Assembly (NCBI GenBank): GCA_017436905.1
Contig: JAFSCF010000014.1
Location: 62,001 to 126,000, forward strand
DNA length: 64,000 nt
Direction of reading: 5' to 3'
Source of the DNA: Clostridia bacterium
GTDB lineage: Bacteria > Bacillota > Clostridia > UMGS1810
The position numbers and the translations under genes are program-made. Below are positions 38,531 to 47,352 of the stretch, one piece after another. The notes below the pieces were generated by a model. The model worked only from the letters and a program-made list of their open reading frames with translations. It made no database searches and was not told where the DNA came from. Within the stretch, counting starts at the first letter, position 1; every line of letters begins with the position of its first letter.

Positions 38531-38715
38531 AATTTTGGCTACGAAGCCATTTTGGTTTTAGGGGTTTTTAGGGGTGAAACCCCTGAACGGTTTTAGGGGT
38601 CCGGGGGAATCCGAACCCCCGGGACTTTTGGTACTTTTAGTCATAAAAGTACATTTAAAAATTTATTTTTAAAATAAAAGATTCTCCAAGGGGGCTTCCC
38701 CCTTGGCAACCCCCT
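38531..38715. repeat. Mosaic of GC-rich and AT-rich hairpins
   Basis: Non-coding stretch with several compact palindromes: AGGGGTGAAACCCCT, CCGGGGG/CCCCCGG, GTACTTTTA/TAAAAGTAC and CCAAGGGGG/CCCCCTTGG. Local GC content jumps relative to the flanks. It resembles intergenic repeat DNA of gut Firmicutes. No frame with a ribosome site lies in it. Confidence 0.55.
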
Positions 38716-38716
38716 T

Positions 38717-38910
38717 GTCGACTGATTACAGAATTGGACAAATTAAACGCTCAGCGTTCCTGCTCTCTCACCGCCGCACAAAACGGAAACTCATTCCTAG
38801 TTGTGCTAAAACGGCGCTATATTTGTAATAGGAAATATAACCGCGCCGTTTTACGGTTAAGCAGTCACGCTTTCGCTGTAATTTGTATACCAATTCCTTC
38901 ATAGGTCGAC
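38717..38910. mobile_element. MITE-like element, ~194 bp
   Basis: Both ends carry GTCGAC (38717-38722, 38905-38910). Inside them GAATTGGACAAATTA (38731-38745) faces TAATTTGTATACCAATTC (38879-38896), an imperfect ~30-bp terminal inverted repeat. The centre holds a strong hairpin, AAAACGGCGC (38808-38817) with GCGCCGTTTT (38843-38852). It has no coding capacity. A non-autonomous transposable element is the simplest reading; no target duplication is certain. Confidence 0.55.
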
Positions 38911-38946
38911 ATTTTAAAACCGCATACCAATAAGATATACTGAAAA

Positions 38947-38985
38947 TAATAAAAATAACCCCCGTACATAAGTACGAGGGTCATT
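38947..38985 (-). terminator. Terminator of secDF
   Basis: On the minus strand CCCTCGTAC (38980-38972) pairs with GTACGGGGG (38967-38959), then a T-rich run. Confidence 0.8.
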
Positions 38986-39003
38986 TGTTATTAAAACATT
39001 TAA

Positions 39004-39861
39004 TTATTTAACTGTTTTATTTCCTTTAAACAGTACCCAGAACTGACCTGAAATGAAGATTGAAGAATAGGTACCTGCTACAATACCGATAATAAGCGGC
39101 AGAGCAAAATCTTTAATTGAAGGAACACCCAAAATGTACACCATTACGATTGTAAGCAAAGTTGTAATTGATGTGTTGATTGAACGTCCCATAGACTGCC
39201 ATACGCTTTTATTAACAACATCGCCGAAAGTTTCTTTCTTTAAGAATCTTGTGTTCTCTCTGATTCTGTCGAAAATAACGATTGTTGCGTTAATTGAATA
39301 ACCAAGTATTGTAAGAATAGCAGCAATGAAAGATGTATTTACGGGGAACTGGAAGATTGCATAAATAGCAATCATCATAAGCATATCGTGAACAAGTGCC
39401 AGCACCGCTGAAATACCCGAAAGAACTTCAAAACGGAATGTGATGTAGATAAGCATCAATATTGCCGCAATGCAGATTGAAAGTGCCGCATTTGACCAGA
39501 GTTCCTGACCAACGCTTGCGCTTACGTTATCTACTGACATAACTGTTGAGTTCTCGAATTTTGCTGTAAGCGCCTCTGTAACCTTTGTACGGAGTTCTGT
39601 GTCGATTGCAGTTGTTTTAACAAGTGCGCCGTTATCGTCAGTTTTCTGTACGCTTGAAACGGTTACACCCTCAACAGCGTCTACACAATCCCTTACAGCC
39701 GCTTCATCATATGCAGTACCGAGGTCTACATATATAGCAGTACCGCCGGTGAAATCGATATCAGTATTAAGGCCGTTGATAGCAAAGCAAACTGCACCGA
39801 TTAATAAAATAATAATTGAAATTGAAAAGAATATCTTTCTATTATTAACGATATTAAACAT
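39004..39861 (-). CDS. secF: Protein translocase subunit SecF
   Basis: RND-type membrane protein that with SecD uses the proton-motive force to pull exported proteins out of SecYEG. 285 residues, six transmembrane helices, a first external loop with DFTGGTAIYVDLG, and the conserved ATIVIFDRIREN. The start overlaps the secD stop by 8 bases. Confidence 0.96.
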   Translation of the reverse strand: MFNIVNNRKIFFSISIIILLIGAVCFAINGLNTDIDFTGGTAIYVDLGTAYDEAAVRDCVDAVEGVTVSSVQKTDDNGALVKTTAIDTELRTKVTEALTAKFENSTVMSVDNVSASVGQELWSNAALSICIAAILMLIYITFRFEVLSGISAVLALVHDMLMMIAIYAIFQFPVNTSFIAAILTILGYSINATIVIFDRIRENTRFLKKETFGDVVNKSVWQSMGRSINTSITTLLTIVMVYILGVPSIKDFALPLIIGIVAGTYSSIFISGQFWVLFKGNKTVK

Positions 39862-41146
39862 TCTGTTTGCCTCCTTTCACAGCACTGTAGAGTTTGGGGT
39901 TTTTAAGGTTGAAACCAATCATCTGTTTAAGCAGGAATCTGGTAACAAAAATTGCTGTAAACATACTTACGATTGTACCGATAAACAATGTTACTGCAAA
40001 ACCTTTGATTGTACCTGTACCAAAGTAATAAAGAACTGCTGCTGCAATCAAAGTTGTTATGTTAGAGTCAACAATTGCAGAGAATGCACGTTTGAAACCT
40101 GCCTCTACAGAAGCACGCAGTGTTTTGCCTACGCCGAGTTCTTCTTTAATTCTTTCAAAGATAATTACGTTTGCGTCAACTGCCGTACCTATTGTTAAGA
40201 TAACACCTGCTATACCGGGCAGAGTAAGGTTTACTCTGAACAGTGAAAGGATAATTGCTACGATTGAAATATAACCAACCAGTGCGATATCTGCAATAAG
40301 ACCGCACATACGATACATAACAATCATAAATATCGCTACAAGCAACAAGCCGATTGCACCTGCCAAAAGGCTATTATCAAGTGCTTTTTCACCAAGCTGC
40401 GGTCCAACGCTTCGAAGTTCTATATCTTTAAGTGCGAAAGGCAACTGACCCGACTGAATCTGTCCTGCCAGAGTTGTTGCGATTTCCTGTGTGAAGTCAC
40501 CTGTGATTACGCAGGTTTCGCTGTCGATTTTTTCAGATACTCTTGGTGCAGAAATCATCTCTTCGTCTAAGTAAATAGCGATTATATTGTTGCCGTCTGC
40601 AAGAGTAGAAATTCTTTCTGTTGCTTCAGCAAACTTTTTCTGTCCGTCTGATGTAAGTTCAAGTTGTACAAGGTAGCCTTTGTTACCGCTATTATCAATC
40701 TGCTCGTAAACAGCCTTGGCGCTCTTAACATCATCGCCGCCAACTAAGACAACATTACCCTCGTAATCTCTGAAAGTCAGTTTTGCTGTAGCACCCAAAA
40801 GTGCAACTGCCTCTTCAGGATTTGTGATTGAAGGGATTTCCACACGCACACGTTTGTCACCCTGCTGTGAAACAACTGCCTCATGGTAACCCTGCATATC
40901 AAGACGGCTTCTAAGTACCGCTTTAACTGCAGCCATATTGTCCTCAGACACGTCTTCGGCGGTGTCTGCCTCAAATACTATAACAGAACCTCCTGCGAGG
41001 TCTAAACCTCTTTTAATTCCATTTTCTGGGTCAAGCGCTTTCGGAATGGAATAGTTTCCGATAGTAAGTCCGCAAGCAGCGATGTATGCCAGAATGGCTA
41101 TAACCAAAACCGCAAGCGTAAACTTTGCAATGCTTTTTGATTTCAT
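39854..41146 (-). CDS. secD: Protein translocase subunit SecD
   Basis: Partner of SecF. 430 residues, with six transmembrane helices and a P1-type external domain. The signatures GLDLAGGSVIVFEAD and VDANVIIFERIKEEL are present. The ATG has AAGGAGG. yajC is not adjacent, although queA and tgt, its usual neighbours, lie 11 kb away. Confidence 0.96.
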   Translation of the reverse strand: MKSKSIAKFTLAVLVIAILAYIAACGLTIGNYSIPKALDPENGIKRGLDLAGGSVIVFEADTAEDVSEDNMAAVKAVLRSRLDMQGYHEAVVSQQGDKRVRVEIPSITNPEEAVALLGATAKLTFRDYEGNVVLVGGDDVKSAKAVYEQIDNSGNKGYLVQLELTSDGQKKFAEATERISTLADGNNIIAIYLDEEMISAPRVSEKIDSETCVITGDFTQEIATTLAGQIQSGQLPFALKDIELRSVGPQLGEKALDNSLLAGAIGLLLVAIFMIVMYRMCGLIADIALVGYISIVAIILSLFRVNLTLPGIAGVILTIGTAVDANVIIFERIKEELGVGKTLRASVEAGFKRAFSAIVDSNITTLIAAAVLYYFGTGTIKGFAVTLFIGTIVSMFTAIFVTRFLLKQMIGFNLKNPKLYSAVKGGKQNV

Positions 41147-41185
41147 TTATAATCCTCCTTAGTGTAATGAAATTCCAATATTATA

Positions 41186-41214
41186 ATTATATAATTTATT
41201 ATATAAATTGTCAA
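41186..41214 (-). promoter_or_regulatory. Consensus promoter of secDF
   Basis: On the minus strand TTGACA (41209-41214), 17 bp, TATAAT (41186-41191). Confidence 0.85.
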
Positions 41215-41240
41215 GAGTAAGTATGGTTTTTAAACCATTC

Positions 41241-42422
41241 TCAGTTTTTTAAGTCTAATTCTTTATGCAGCCGTTCTTTTCGTTTTGCGCTTTGTTTCAC
41301 ACCGCTTAAAGTGATTTTTTCTCTCCTGCCCGTTACAACTCCAAAAACATACCTTACAGCAAGAATAAGCCAGCAAACCGGCAGTAACATTTTATATCTG
41401 GAAATTTTAAACCATTTATACGAACGTGCGTTTAATGCGTCTACCATCTTTAAAATACTGCTTTTTTTATTCGACTCGGCATACACCGCAGCAACAAATC
41501 CGGAAGATTTATCCGTTGAATTCCCCGCACCCGACAACAAAAAGTCACTGATAAGCATATCAACAACTTCGTCTGAAAAATTATTATGTATTTTATCAGC
41601 ATTGTCAGTTTTAAAATATTTATCCGACAAGCACAGCAATGCGTCTGCCAGTTTATGGAGTTTTAATTCTTTAAGTTGCGGGTATACTTTTCCATTCCAA
41701 ACATCAGTTGAAATGCTGTCAGAAAACACAAGCCAATCAAGCAATAGTCTGAAATTAATATTATTCTCTTTCATATGGCGCTTCATATGCAACAACAATG
41801 AAACCGCCTGATGCTCAGTTTTCAATACAGGGAATTCAAACTCATCCAGCCTTCCGGTTTGAGCATCTTTTATCCAGTTGCCAACAATTCCTGCCGACAA
41901 AGCATTTTCATCTTCGCTTTCAATAATATGTTTATGTATTTCAACGCTGAATCCTTCAAAACGCAAAGCGTAATGGAATTCATGCTTTGCACTTTTCTCG
42001 TTTTTTTCCTGCCCTTGAAGAAAAATATCGACGGTTTTGTCAAAATCTTCTTCCGACACCAGAATATCAATATCACCCAAAAGTCTGAGTAACGGCTCTT
42101 TATAAAATGAAGCAACGCTGCTTCCTTTTAAAACGGCACATTTTATATTGTTCTCACGTAAAACCTTAACAACTTTGTTTTGAACAGACAGGTTATTAAG
42201 ATTTCTGAATATAAAAAGTTTTACCAATTTATCTAAATTATCAGGAATCTGAGCATCACACATTTTAAGTGCTTTCCATATAAACGCCTGACAAAAATGA
42301 CGTTTTGCTATACAAATTAATTCTTCCATATTACTTTCTTCTATAGAATAAGTTAATTTGATGTCCTCATTAAACACGCTTTTCCGTATTAAATCAATAA
42401 ATATTTTTTCTGATTTATTCAC
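41241..42422 (-). CDS. Nucleotidyltransferase-fold protein of a polysaccharide operon
   Basis: About 393 residues from a GTG (42420-42422) with AAGGTG 6 bases upstream. It overlaps the preceding gene by 8 bases; longer starts would run deep into that gene. The middle part CAVLKGSSVASFY, then LLGDIDILVSEEDF, is the GS/DxD nucleotidyltransferase motif of the large family often seen in capsule and exopolysaccharide clusters. The C-terminal half is helical and basic. The substrate is unknown. Last gene of a three-gene operon. Confidence 0.8.
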   Translation of the reverse strand: MNKSEKIFIDLIRKSVFNEDIKLTYSIEESNMEELICIAKRHFCQAFIWKALKMCDAQIPDNLDKLVKLFIFRNLNNLSVQNKVVKVLRENNIKCAVLKGSSVASFYKEPLLRLLGDIDILVSEEDFDKTVDIFLQGQEKNEKSAKHEFHYALRFEGFSVEIHKHIIESEDENALSAGIVGNWIKDAQTGRLDEFEFPVLKTEHQAVSLLLHMKRHMKENNINFRLLLDWLVFSDSISTDVWNGKVYPQLKELKLHKLADALLCLSDKYFKTDNADKIHNNFSDEVVDMLISDFLLSGAGNSTDKSSGFVAAVYAESNKKSSILKMVDALNARSYKWFKISRYKMLLPVCWLILAVRYVFGVVTGRREKITLSGVKQSAKRKERLHKELDLKN

Positions 42423-43605
42423 AGCAATCACCTTGCAATGCGTTTTCTTCATCTTCCAATAATTCCATCTCTTGTTCCGTTTCAAATTTGAAATTCAAAT
42501 TAATCATAGTAAAAATAACATAGATGGGTTTAAATACACCTAACGACATACTTAACGACATAATAATATATCCTATCAAAACAGAAAAACATATTTTTTC
42601 TTTACTCCGCCATGCACGTTTTCCAAAGGCGATATACATCAGGATTATCAAGACTAATCCGATTATGCCAAGTTCAAATAATGTTTCAATCCAAAGATTA
42701 TGCGCAACTTTTCTTGAATAAACCCTTATTGCCGCTGCCCCAACACCCGCAAAATGTCTTACAAAGCCAAAATCGGCATATTGTTCAAGCAAAGATTGCC
42801 ATATATCAAATCTGCCGGCTCCTCTGTCTTCTTCGGTATAACTCAAATCAAAACGGGCAAGAAGTTCTTCAGGCATTATTGCCATTATAATCATATATAC
42901 AAAAACAAGTATCAAAGCCGATATAATAAAACCTTGTATCTTATTTTTATTTGAATTATTTAGCAAATAACAGCAAATACATGCTCCGATAACTGCAATT
43001 AATCCGCCTCTTGAACCTGTCAGCAATACAAAGATAATCATCAGAACAAATGATACTATAGACGAAACTCTTTTTTGACGGTTAAATATATTTTTAAAAT
43101 AATATACTATCGGGTACATTAAAAAACCACATAAGTAGTTCGGGTCTTGCGCCTGTCCGCCCGACACGATAATAACCCTGAACTCACTTGTAACTCTACT
43201 GAAAAACAGCATTAACACTAAAACAAACCAACCGCTTAACACTATTGCTTTTTCTAAAAACTTTAACTCCCGTTCATTTCTTGAAATTGAACCGCATACT
43301 ATTATCATCATATAATTTAAAGATAACGATATAATTCTTTCAAGAGTATTTGATACATTACCGGAATAAAACAGCGAAAAACAGTTCCAGCAAATATACA
43401 ACGCCATTATAGATATCAGTCCAAATGAAAAGTTCATTCTTTTAATATCACCCAAAAGAGTTACACCAACAACCAAAAACGATAATAGTTTAGACACCGA
43501 TCCAAGCCCTATATTTATAAAGTCCAAAGGCAACAGAAATAAATATAGTGCAAAAACAATAGTGCTTTTAGATAATCGTTCTTCTCTTATTTCTTCAAGT
43601 TGCAT
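42415..43605 (-). CDS. O-antigen ligase/polymerase-family membrane protein
   Basis: 396 residues from the ATG with GGGAG upstream, with about ten to twelve transmembrane helices. The large loop with RFDIWQSLLEQ and the following AHNLWIETLFELGIIG are characteristic of the WaaL/Wzy family that joins or polymerises surface glycans. GSRGGL follows the fifth helix region. In a Gram-positive it probably polymerises or ligates an exopolysaccharide or teichoic-type glycan. Confidence 0.85.
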   Translation of the reverse strand: MQLEEIREERLSKSTIVFALYLFLLPLDFINIGLGSVSKLLSFLVVGVTLLGDIKRMNFSFGLISIMALYICWNCFSLFYSGNVSNTLERIISLSLNYMMIIVCGSISRNERELKFLEKAIVLSGWFVLVLMLFFSRVTSEFRVIIVSGGQAQDPNYLCGFLMYPIVYYFKNIFNRQKRVSSIVSFVLMIIFVLLTGSRGGLIAVIGACICCYLLNNSNKNKIQGFIISALILVFVYMIIMAIMPEELLARFDLSYTEEDRGAGRFDIWQSLLEQYADFGFVRHFAGVGAAAIRVYSRKVAHNLWIETLFELGIIGLVLIILMYIAFGKRAWRSKEKICFSVLIGYIIMSLSMSLGVFKPIYVIFTMINLNFKFETEQEMELLEDEENALQGDCCE

Positions 43606-43629
43606 TAAAACCGCTCCCATCACCGAAAA

Positions 43630-44691
43630 CTATTTGTAAATTTCCAAATAATTTTCAGCCATTTTTTTTGCTGAAAACCTTTCAGCCTCTGCTTTTACTT
43701 TTGTTCCGTGTTTATGTCGTAATTCAAAATCCTTATAATATTTTTCAAAACCGCCTGCGATGTCTTGTGGCTCTGTAGAAACAAAAACTGCACATTCATC
43801 ATTTAACATATCGGGAACCCCTCCCACCGCTGTCGTAACAATCGGTAATCCTGTTCCCATTGCCTCTATCAGCGCCAACGATATGCCTTCATACAAAGAA
43901 GGTAAAGTAAATATATCGGCTTTATGTAAAAAAGGAAATACATTTTCCTGTTTGCCTAAAAAGTTTACGTTATGAGAAAGTCCTTTTTTTTCAACAAGTT
44001 TTTCTATATCACTCTGAAGTTCCCCGTATCCTATTAAATTCAATTCAGTGTCGGGATACTTATTATTAAAAATTTCAAAAGCATTGATCAATCCAAAATG
44101 ATTTTTTGCTTCTTTAAAGGAACCAACGTGTAAAACTTTAAAATTACCATTTACTGAATAATCGGTTTTTTCAATGCATTTTAACAAACTGCTTCCATTT
44201 AAAACAACAGGTATTTTTTCTTTTGGCAAACCGTACTCTTCTTCAACTGTTAAACACACCTCTTTGCTTAACGCCACCGGAATGACCCCAAAGTGTTTAT
44301 AAAAGAATTTATTAAATGTTCTGTCTTTTTTACCAAGTTCCTTTGTGGCAATACTGTGAATAGTATGTACTTTTCGTTTAACTCCGGCAATCACTGCCGC
44401 CGGAAACGCATATTTACCGGTATACAAATGTGTATGTATAACATCAGGCTTTTCATTTTTCAATATTTTTAACATTTTCCAAAACATTGAAAAATCAAAT
44501 CCGCCTTTTTTACCAAGGTATCTGATTTCAACACCGGATTTCTCCATACGCTGTGCAATTTCAGAATGGTTATCATACATACTCAGAACTATAACTTCGT
44601 GATTTAAAGCAAGCAGTTCATAAACAAGATTTTCACACATAATCTCTGCTCCGCCAAATCCAAAATCGGGTATAATCTGAATTATTTTCAT
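43630..44691 (-). CDS. GT4-family glycosyltransferase
   Basis: 353-residue GT-B fold enzyme. The N-terminal PDFGFGGAE glycine loop, VIHTHLY, the C-terminal SLYEGISLALIEAMGTGLPIV (acidic EX7E motif) and VGGVPD are complete. It likely transfers a sugar from a nucleotide donor to a lipid-linked glycan. First gene of the operon; GGGAG precedes the ATG. Confidence 0.92.
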   Translation of the reverse strand: MKIIQIIPDFGFGGAEIMCENLVYELLALNHEVIVLSMYDNHSEIAQRMEKSGVEIRYLGKKGGFDFSMFWKMLKILKNEKPDVIHTHLYTGKYAFPAAVIAGVKRKVHTIHSIATKELGKKDRTFNKFFYKHFGVIPVALSKEVCLTVEEEYGLPKEKIPVVLNGSSLLKCIEKTDYSVNGNFKVLHVGSFKEAKNHFGLINAFEIFNNKYPDTELNLIGYGELQSDIEKLVEKKGLSHNVNFLGKQENVFPFLHKADIFTLPSLYEGISLALIEAMGTGLPIVTTAVGGVPDMLNDECAVFVSTEPQDIAGGFEKYYKDFELRHKHGTKVKAEAERFSAKKMAENYLEIYK

Positions 44692-44742
44692 AGTTCTCCC
44701 TCACAACAATTTATTTCCAAATGCACATAATATCACATAATA

Positions 44743-44771
44743 ATTTTATCACAAATACTTTTTAAAATCAA
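44743..44771 (-). promoter_or_regulatory. Promoter of the polysaccharide operon
   Basis: On the minus strand TTGATT (44766-44771), 17 bp, TAAAAT (44743-44748). Confidence 0.65.
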
Positions 44772-44782
44772 CATTTAATAGA

Positions 44783-44819
44783 AAAAAGCAGAGGAAAGTT
44801 TTCCTTTCCTCTGCTTTTT
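44783..44819. terminator. Terminator of mgtC
   Basis: Sixteen-bp arms at 44783-44798 and 44804-44819 (core GCAGAGGAAAG) with a 5-base loop, T-runs on both sides. Confidence 0.85.
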
Positions 44820-44834
44820 ACATTTTTCTCGGTA

Positions 44835-45524
44835 TTAATATTCAACCGTTTTAACTTTTTCGTTATCTATAAACATATCTACAAGTTTTCCTTTATTATA
44901 ATCGAGGGGGAATTTTGCGTGAATGTCAAGATTAATAATTCCCGATGCACTCTTATCCATTTTGATATTGAGAATTTCTATACCGTCCCCCACAAGTTGA
45001 GAGCGCACATAGTCCAATGTGTCGCCCGCTTCCGTAATACGGATTGAGATAAGTTCTGCAGACGGGGTACGCAACGCCTTAAAGTGCCCGTGGAACACAA
45101 ACTGCACAATCGTGATAGTAACAGCCGTTGCAATACCAACACTGTACATTCCTGCACCTATCGCCATACCGATACCGGCAGTCGCCCATATGCCTGCGGC
45201 AGTAGTCAAACCGCTTATTGCGTTTTTGCGCACAAATATGGTACCAGCACCTAGGAAACCGACACCCGTTACAATCTGCGACGCTATACGCGATGCGTCT
45301 GCCTTTCCGAATTCTGCAAGCGAGTCAGCAAATCCGTATTTTGAAACCACCATCATAAGCGCCGAGCCGAGCGCCACTATAAGGTGCGTGCGAATACCTG
45401 CCTCTTTCATTCTGTTTTTACGTTCATATCCAATTACAGCGCCACATATTCCTGCTATAATTATGCGCAAAAAATACTCGCCGTGCTCCAAAAAATGCAT
45501 CAAAATATAATCCTGATAACTCAT
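44835..45524 (-). CDS. mgtC: MgtC/SapB-family membrane protein
   Basis: 229 residues. Five hydrophobic helices at the N-terminus carry the family signature GAVIGYERKNRMKEAGIRTH. A C-terminal ~80-residue soluble domain (SIRITEAGDTLDYVRSQL) resembles an ACT-like fold. MgtC relatives affect magnesium homeostasis and ATP synthase activity. It has its own promoter and terminator, and no Mg riboswitch is visible in the short leader. Confidence 0.9.
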   Translation of the reverse strand: MSYQDYILMHFLEHGEYFLRIIIAGICGAVIGYERKNRMKEAGIRTHLIVALGSALMMVVSKYGFADSLAEFGKADASRIASQIVTGVGFLGAGTIFVRKNAISGLTTAAGIWATAGIGMAIGAGMYSVGIATAVTITIVQFVFHGHFKALRTPSAELISIRITEAGDTLDYVRSQLVGDGIEILNIKMDKSASGIINLDIHAKFPLDYNKGKLVDMFIDNEKVKTVEY

Positions 45525-45549
45525 TTTATCTATTCACTCCTTTCGAAAC

Positions 45550-45578
45550 ATTCTATCACAACAGTATATGATTGTCAA
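45550..45578 (-). promoter_or_regulatory. Promoter of mgtC
   Basis: On the minus strand TTGACA (45573-45578), 17 bp, TAGAAT (45550-45555). Confidence 0.75.
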
Positions 45579-45675
45579 CTGACAGTTTATGAATTCAGTC
45601 AAAGCACACATAAAAGCATTGGAATTTTGTGCACAATATCAACTATCAGTATCAGAAACTGTTTTTAAATTATCA

Positions 45676-45704
45676 TTGCAATTTGTTTTAATTTGGTATA
45701 CAAT
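45676..45704 (+). promoter_or_regulatory. Promoter of argH
   Basis: TTGCAA (45676-45681), 17 bp, TACAAT (45699-45704). The ~70-nt leader contains CCCGAA and TTCGGG that can pair. No ARG box was convincing. Confidence 0.65.
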
Positions 45705-45781
45705 ATATATAAATGTTTTTCGCACGCCCGAAGCGAAGAACATACGAACGATTTTTTCGGGCAGAAAGGCTTTGACTTATT

Positions 45782-47158
45782 ATGAAATTATGGGGCGGCA
45801 GATTCAGCAAAAACACCGACTCTGAGGTTAACGATTTTAACTCATCAATCCGTTTTGACGGAAGAATGTATGCTCAGGATATCCGCGGCAGCATAGCACA
45901 CGCAAAAATGCTCGGCAAATGCGGCGTAATATCGGAAAGCGACAGCGAAACACTTGTTAAAACATTAAAAGAACTTCTTACCGATATTGAAAACGGAAAA
46001 GTTGAGTTTATGACCGATGCAGAAGATATACATATGAATGTGGAAACTCTGCTTATTGAACGCATAGGCGATGTCGGCAGAAGACTGCATACCGGCAGAA
46101 GCAGAAACGACCAGGTAGCACTTGATATCAAGATGTACCTTATGGACGAAGAAAAAGATATTTATGCGCTTTTAAAAGACCTTCTTAATTGCATTATGGA
46201 TATGGCAGAGGAGCATTTAGATACCATTATGCCGGGCTATACGCATTTGCAAAAGGCACAGCCAATCACCCTGGCGCATCATCTTATGGCATATTTTGAA
46301 ATGTTCAAGCGTGACTGCACACGTCTTGCCGACTGGAGAGTGCGCACCAACGTAATGCCGCTTGGCTCGGGCGCTTTGGCGGGCACTACATACCCGTTTG
46401 ACAGACAGTTCGTTGCTGACCAGTTGGGCTTTGACTCCATCACCTTAAACTCACTCGACGGGGTATCAGACAGAGATTACGTTATAGAACTTGCAAATTG
46501 CATTTCTATTATAATGGTACATTTAAGCCGTTTCTGCGAAGAACTGATTCTCTGGAACTCAAATGAATTTTCATTTATTGAGATGGACGACGCCTGCTCT
46601 ACGGGAAGTTCAATAATGCCACAGAAGAAAAATCCCGATGTAGCAGAACTTATCCGCGGTAAATCCGGCAGAGTGTTCGGCGACCTGATGAGCATACTTA
46701 CAACTATGAAAGGTCTGCCGCTTGCATATAACAAAGATATGCAGGAAGACAAAGAATGTATATTTGATGCCGTAGATACCATAAAACTGTGCCTGCCGGT
46801 ATTTACTAAAATGATACGCACTATGAAGATAAACAAACCCGTTATGGAACAAGGAGCAAAAGGCGGCTTTACCAATGCAACAGATGCGGCTGACTATCTT
46901 GTTAAAAAAGGTATGCCTTTCCGCAAAGCGCACGAAGTTGTAGGCAAAATGGTTGCATATGCGCTTGATAAAGGAAAGAGTCTTGACGAGTTTACCATGG
47001 ACGAATTCAAAGCGTGCAGCGATATTATAGAAGATGATATATACCATGCAATTGACCTTAAAACCTGCGTAAACGACCGTAAGATTATCGGCGGTCCTGC
47101 AAAAGAAGCCGTACTGTACACAATCAACATCGAAAAAGAATGGCTTAAAAATATGTAA
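45782..47158 (+). CDS. argH: Argininosuccinate lyase
   Basis: Last step of arginine synthesis: argininosuccinate to arginine and fumarate. 458 residues; MKLWGGRFSK start, TGRSRNDQ and the fumarase-superfamily signature GSSIMPQKKNP near residue 275 are intact. No other arg gene is adjacent; argG is expected elsewhere. Confidence 0.97.
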   Translation: MKLWGGRFSKNTDSEVNDFNSSIRFDGRMYAQDIRGSIAHAKMLGKCGVISESDSETLVKTLKELLTDIENGKVEFMTDAEDIHMNVETLLIERIGDVGRRLHTGRSRNDQVALDIKMYLMDEEKDIYALLKDLLNCIMDMAEEHLDTIMPGYTHLQKAQPITLAHHLMAYFEMFKRDCTRLADWRVRTNVMPLGSGALAGTTYPFDRQFVADQLGFDSITLNSLDGVSDRDYVIELANCISIIMVHLSRFCEELILWNSNEFSFIEMDDACSTGSSIMPQKKNPDVAELIRGKSGRVFGDLMSILTTMKGLPLAYNKDMQEDKECIFDAVDTIKLCLPVFTKMIRTMKINKPVMEQGAKGGFTNATDAADYLVKKGMPFRKAHEVVGKMVAYALDKGKSLDEFTMDEFKACSDIIEDDIYHAIDLKTCVNDRKIIGGPAKEAVLYTINIEKEWLKNM

Positions 47159-47174
47159 AATGTTTCCATAAATA

Positions 47175-47227
47175 AATGTTGCCTTCCACCGCTTAGCATA
47201 TTCAGGCGGTTTCAGGCAACATTTTTT
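47175..47227 (+). terminator. Terminator of argH
   Basis: Outer arms AATGTTGCCT/AGGCAACATT (47175-47184, 47214-47223), inner ACCGC/GCGGT, then TTTTTT. Confidence 0.8.
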
Positions 47228-47253
47228 ATTCCAATTATTAATTTGGTAGTATT

Positions 47254-47296
47254 GTTATTTTTAGCCGCCTAAACATCCCAAGCGGATAAAAATAAC
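47254..47296. repeat. Inverted repeat between argH and the NlpC/P60 gene
   Basis: Fifteen-base arms (47254-47268 and 47282-47296) with one mismatch and a 13-base loop, between two terminators. It lies outside any gene; purpose unknown. Confidence 0.5.
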
Positions 47297-47316
47297 AGCA
47301 CCATTAAAAACAACGC

Positions 47317-47347
47317 ACAAAAAAGGACTTGGTTTTCCAAGTCCTTT
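47317..47347 (-). terminator. Terminator of the NlpC/P60 gene
   Basis: AAAGGACTTGG (47322-47332) with its complement (47337-47347), T-run on the minus strand. Confidence 0.85.
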
Positions 47348-47352
47348 AATTT

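Noticed and set aside
38590-38640. GC-rich hairpin resembling a tRNA arm with CCGAACCCCCGGGA-like sequence
   Set aside because: No cloverleaf, anticodon arm or CCA-type acceptor can be built; the stretch fits a repeat mosaic better.
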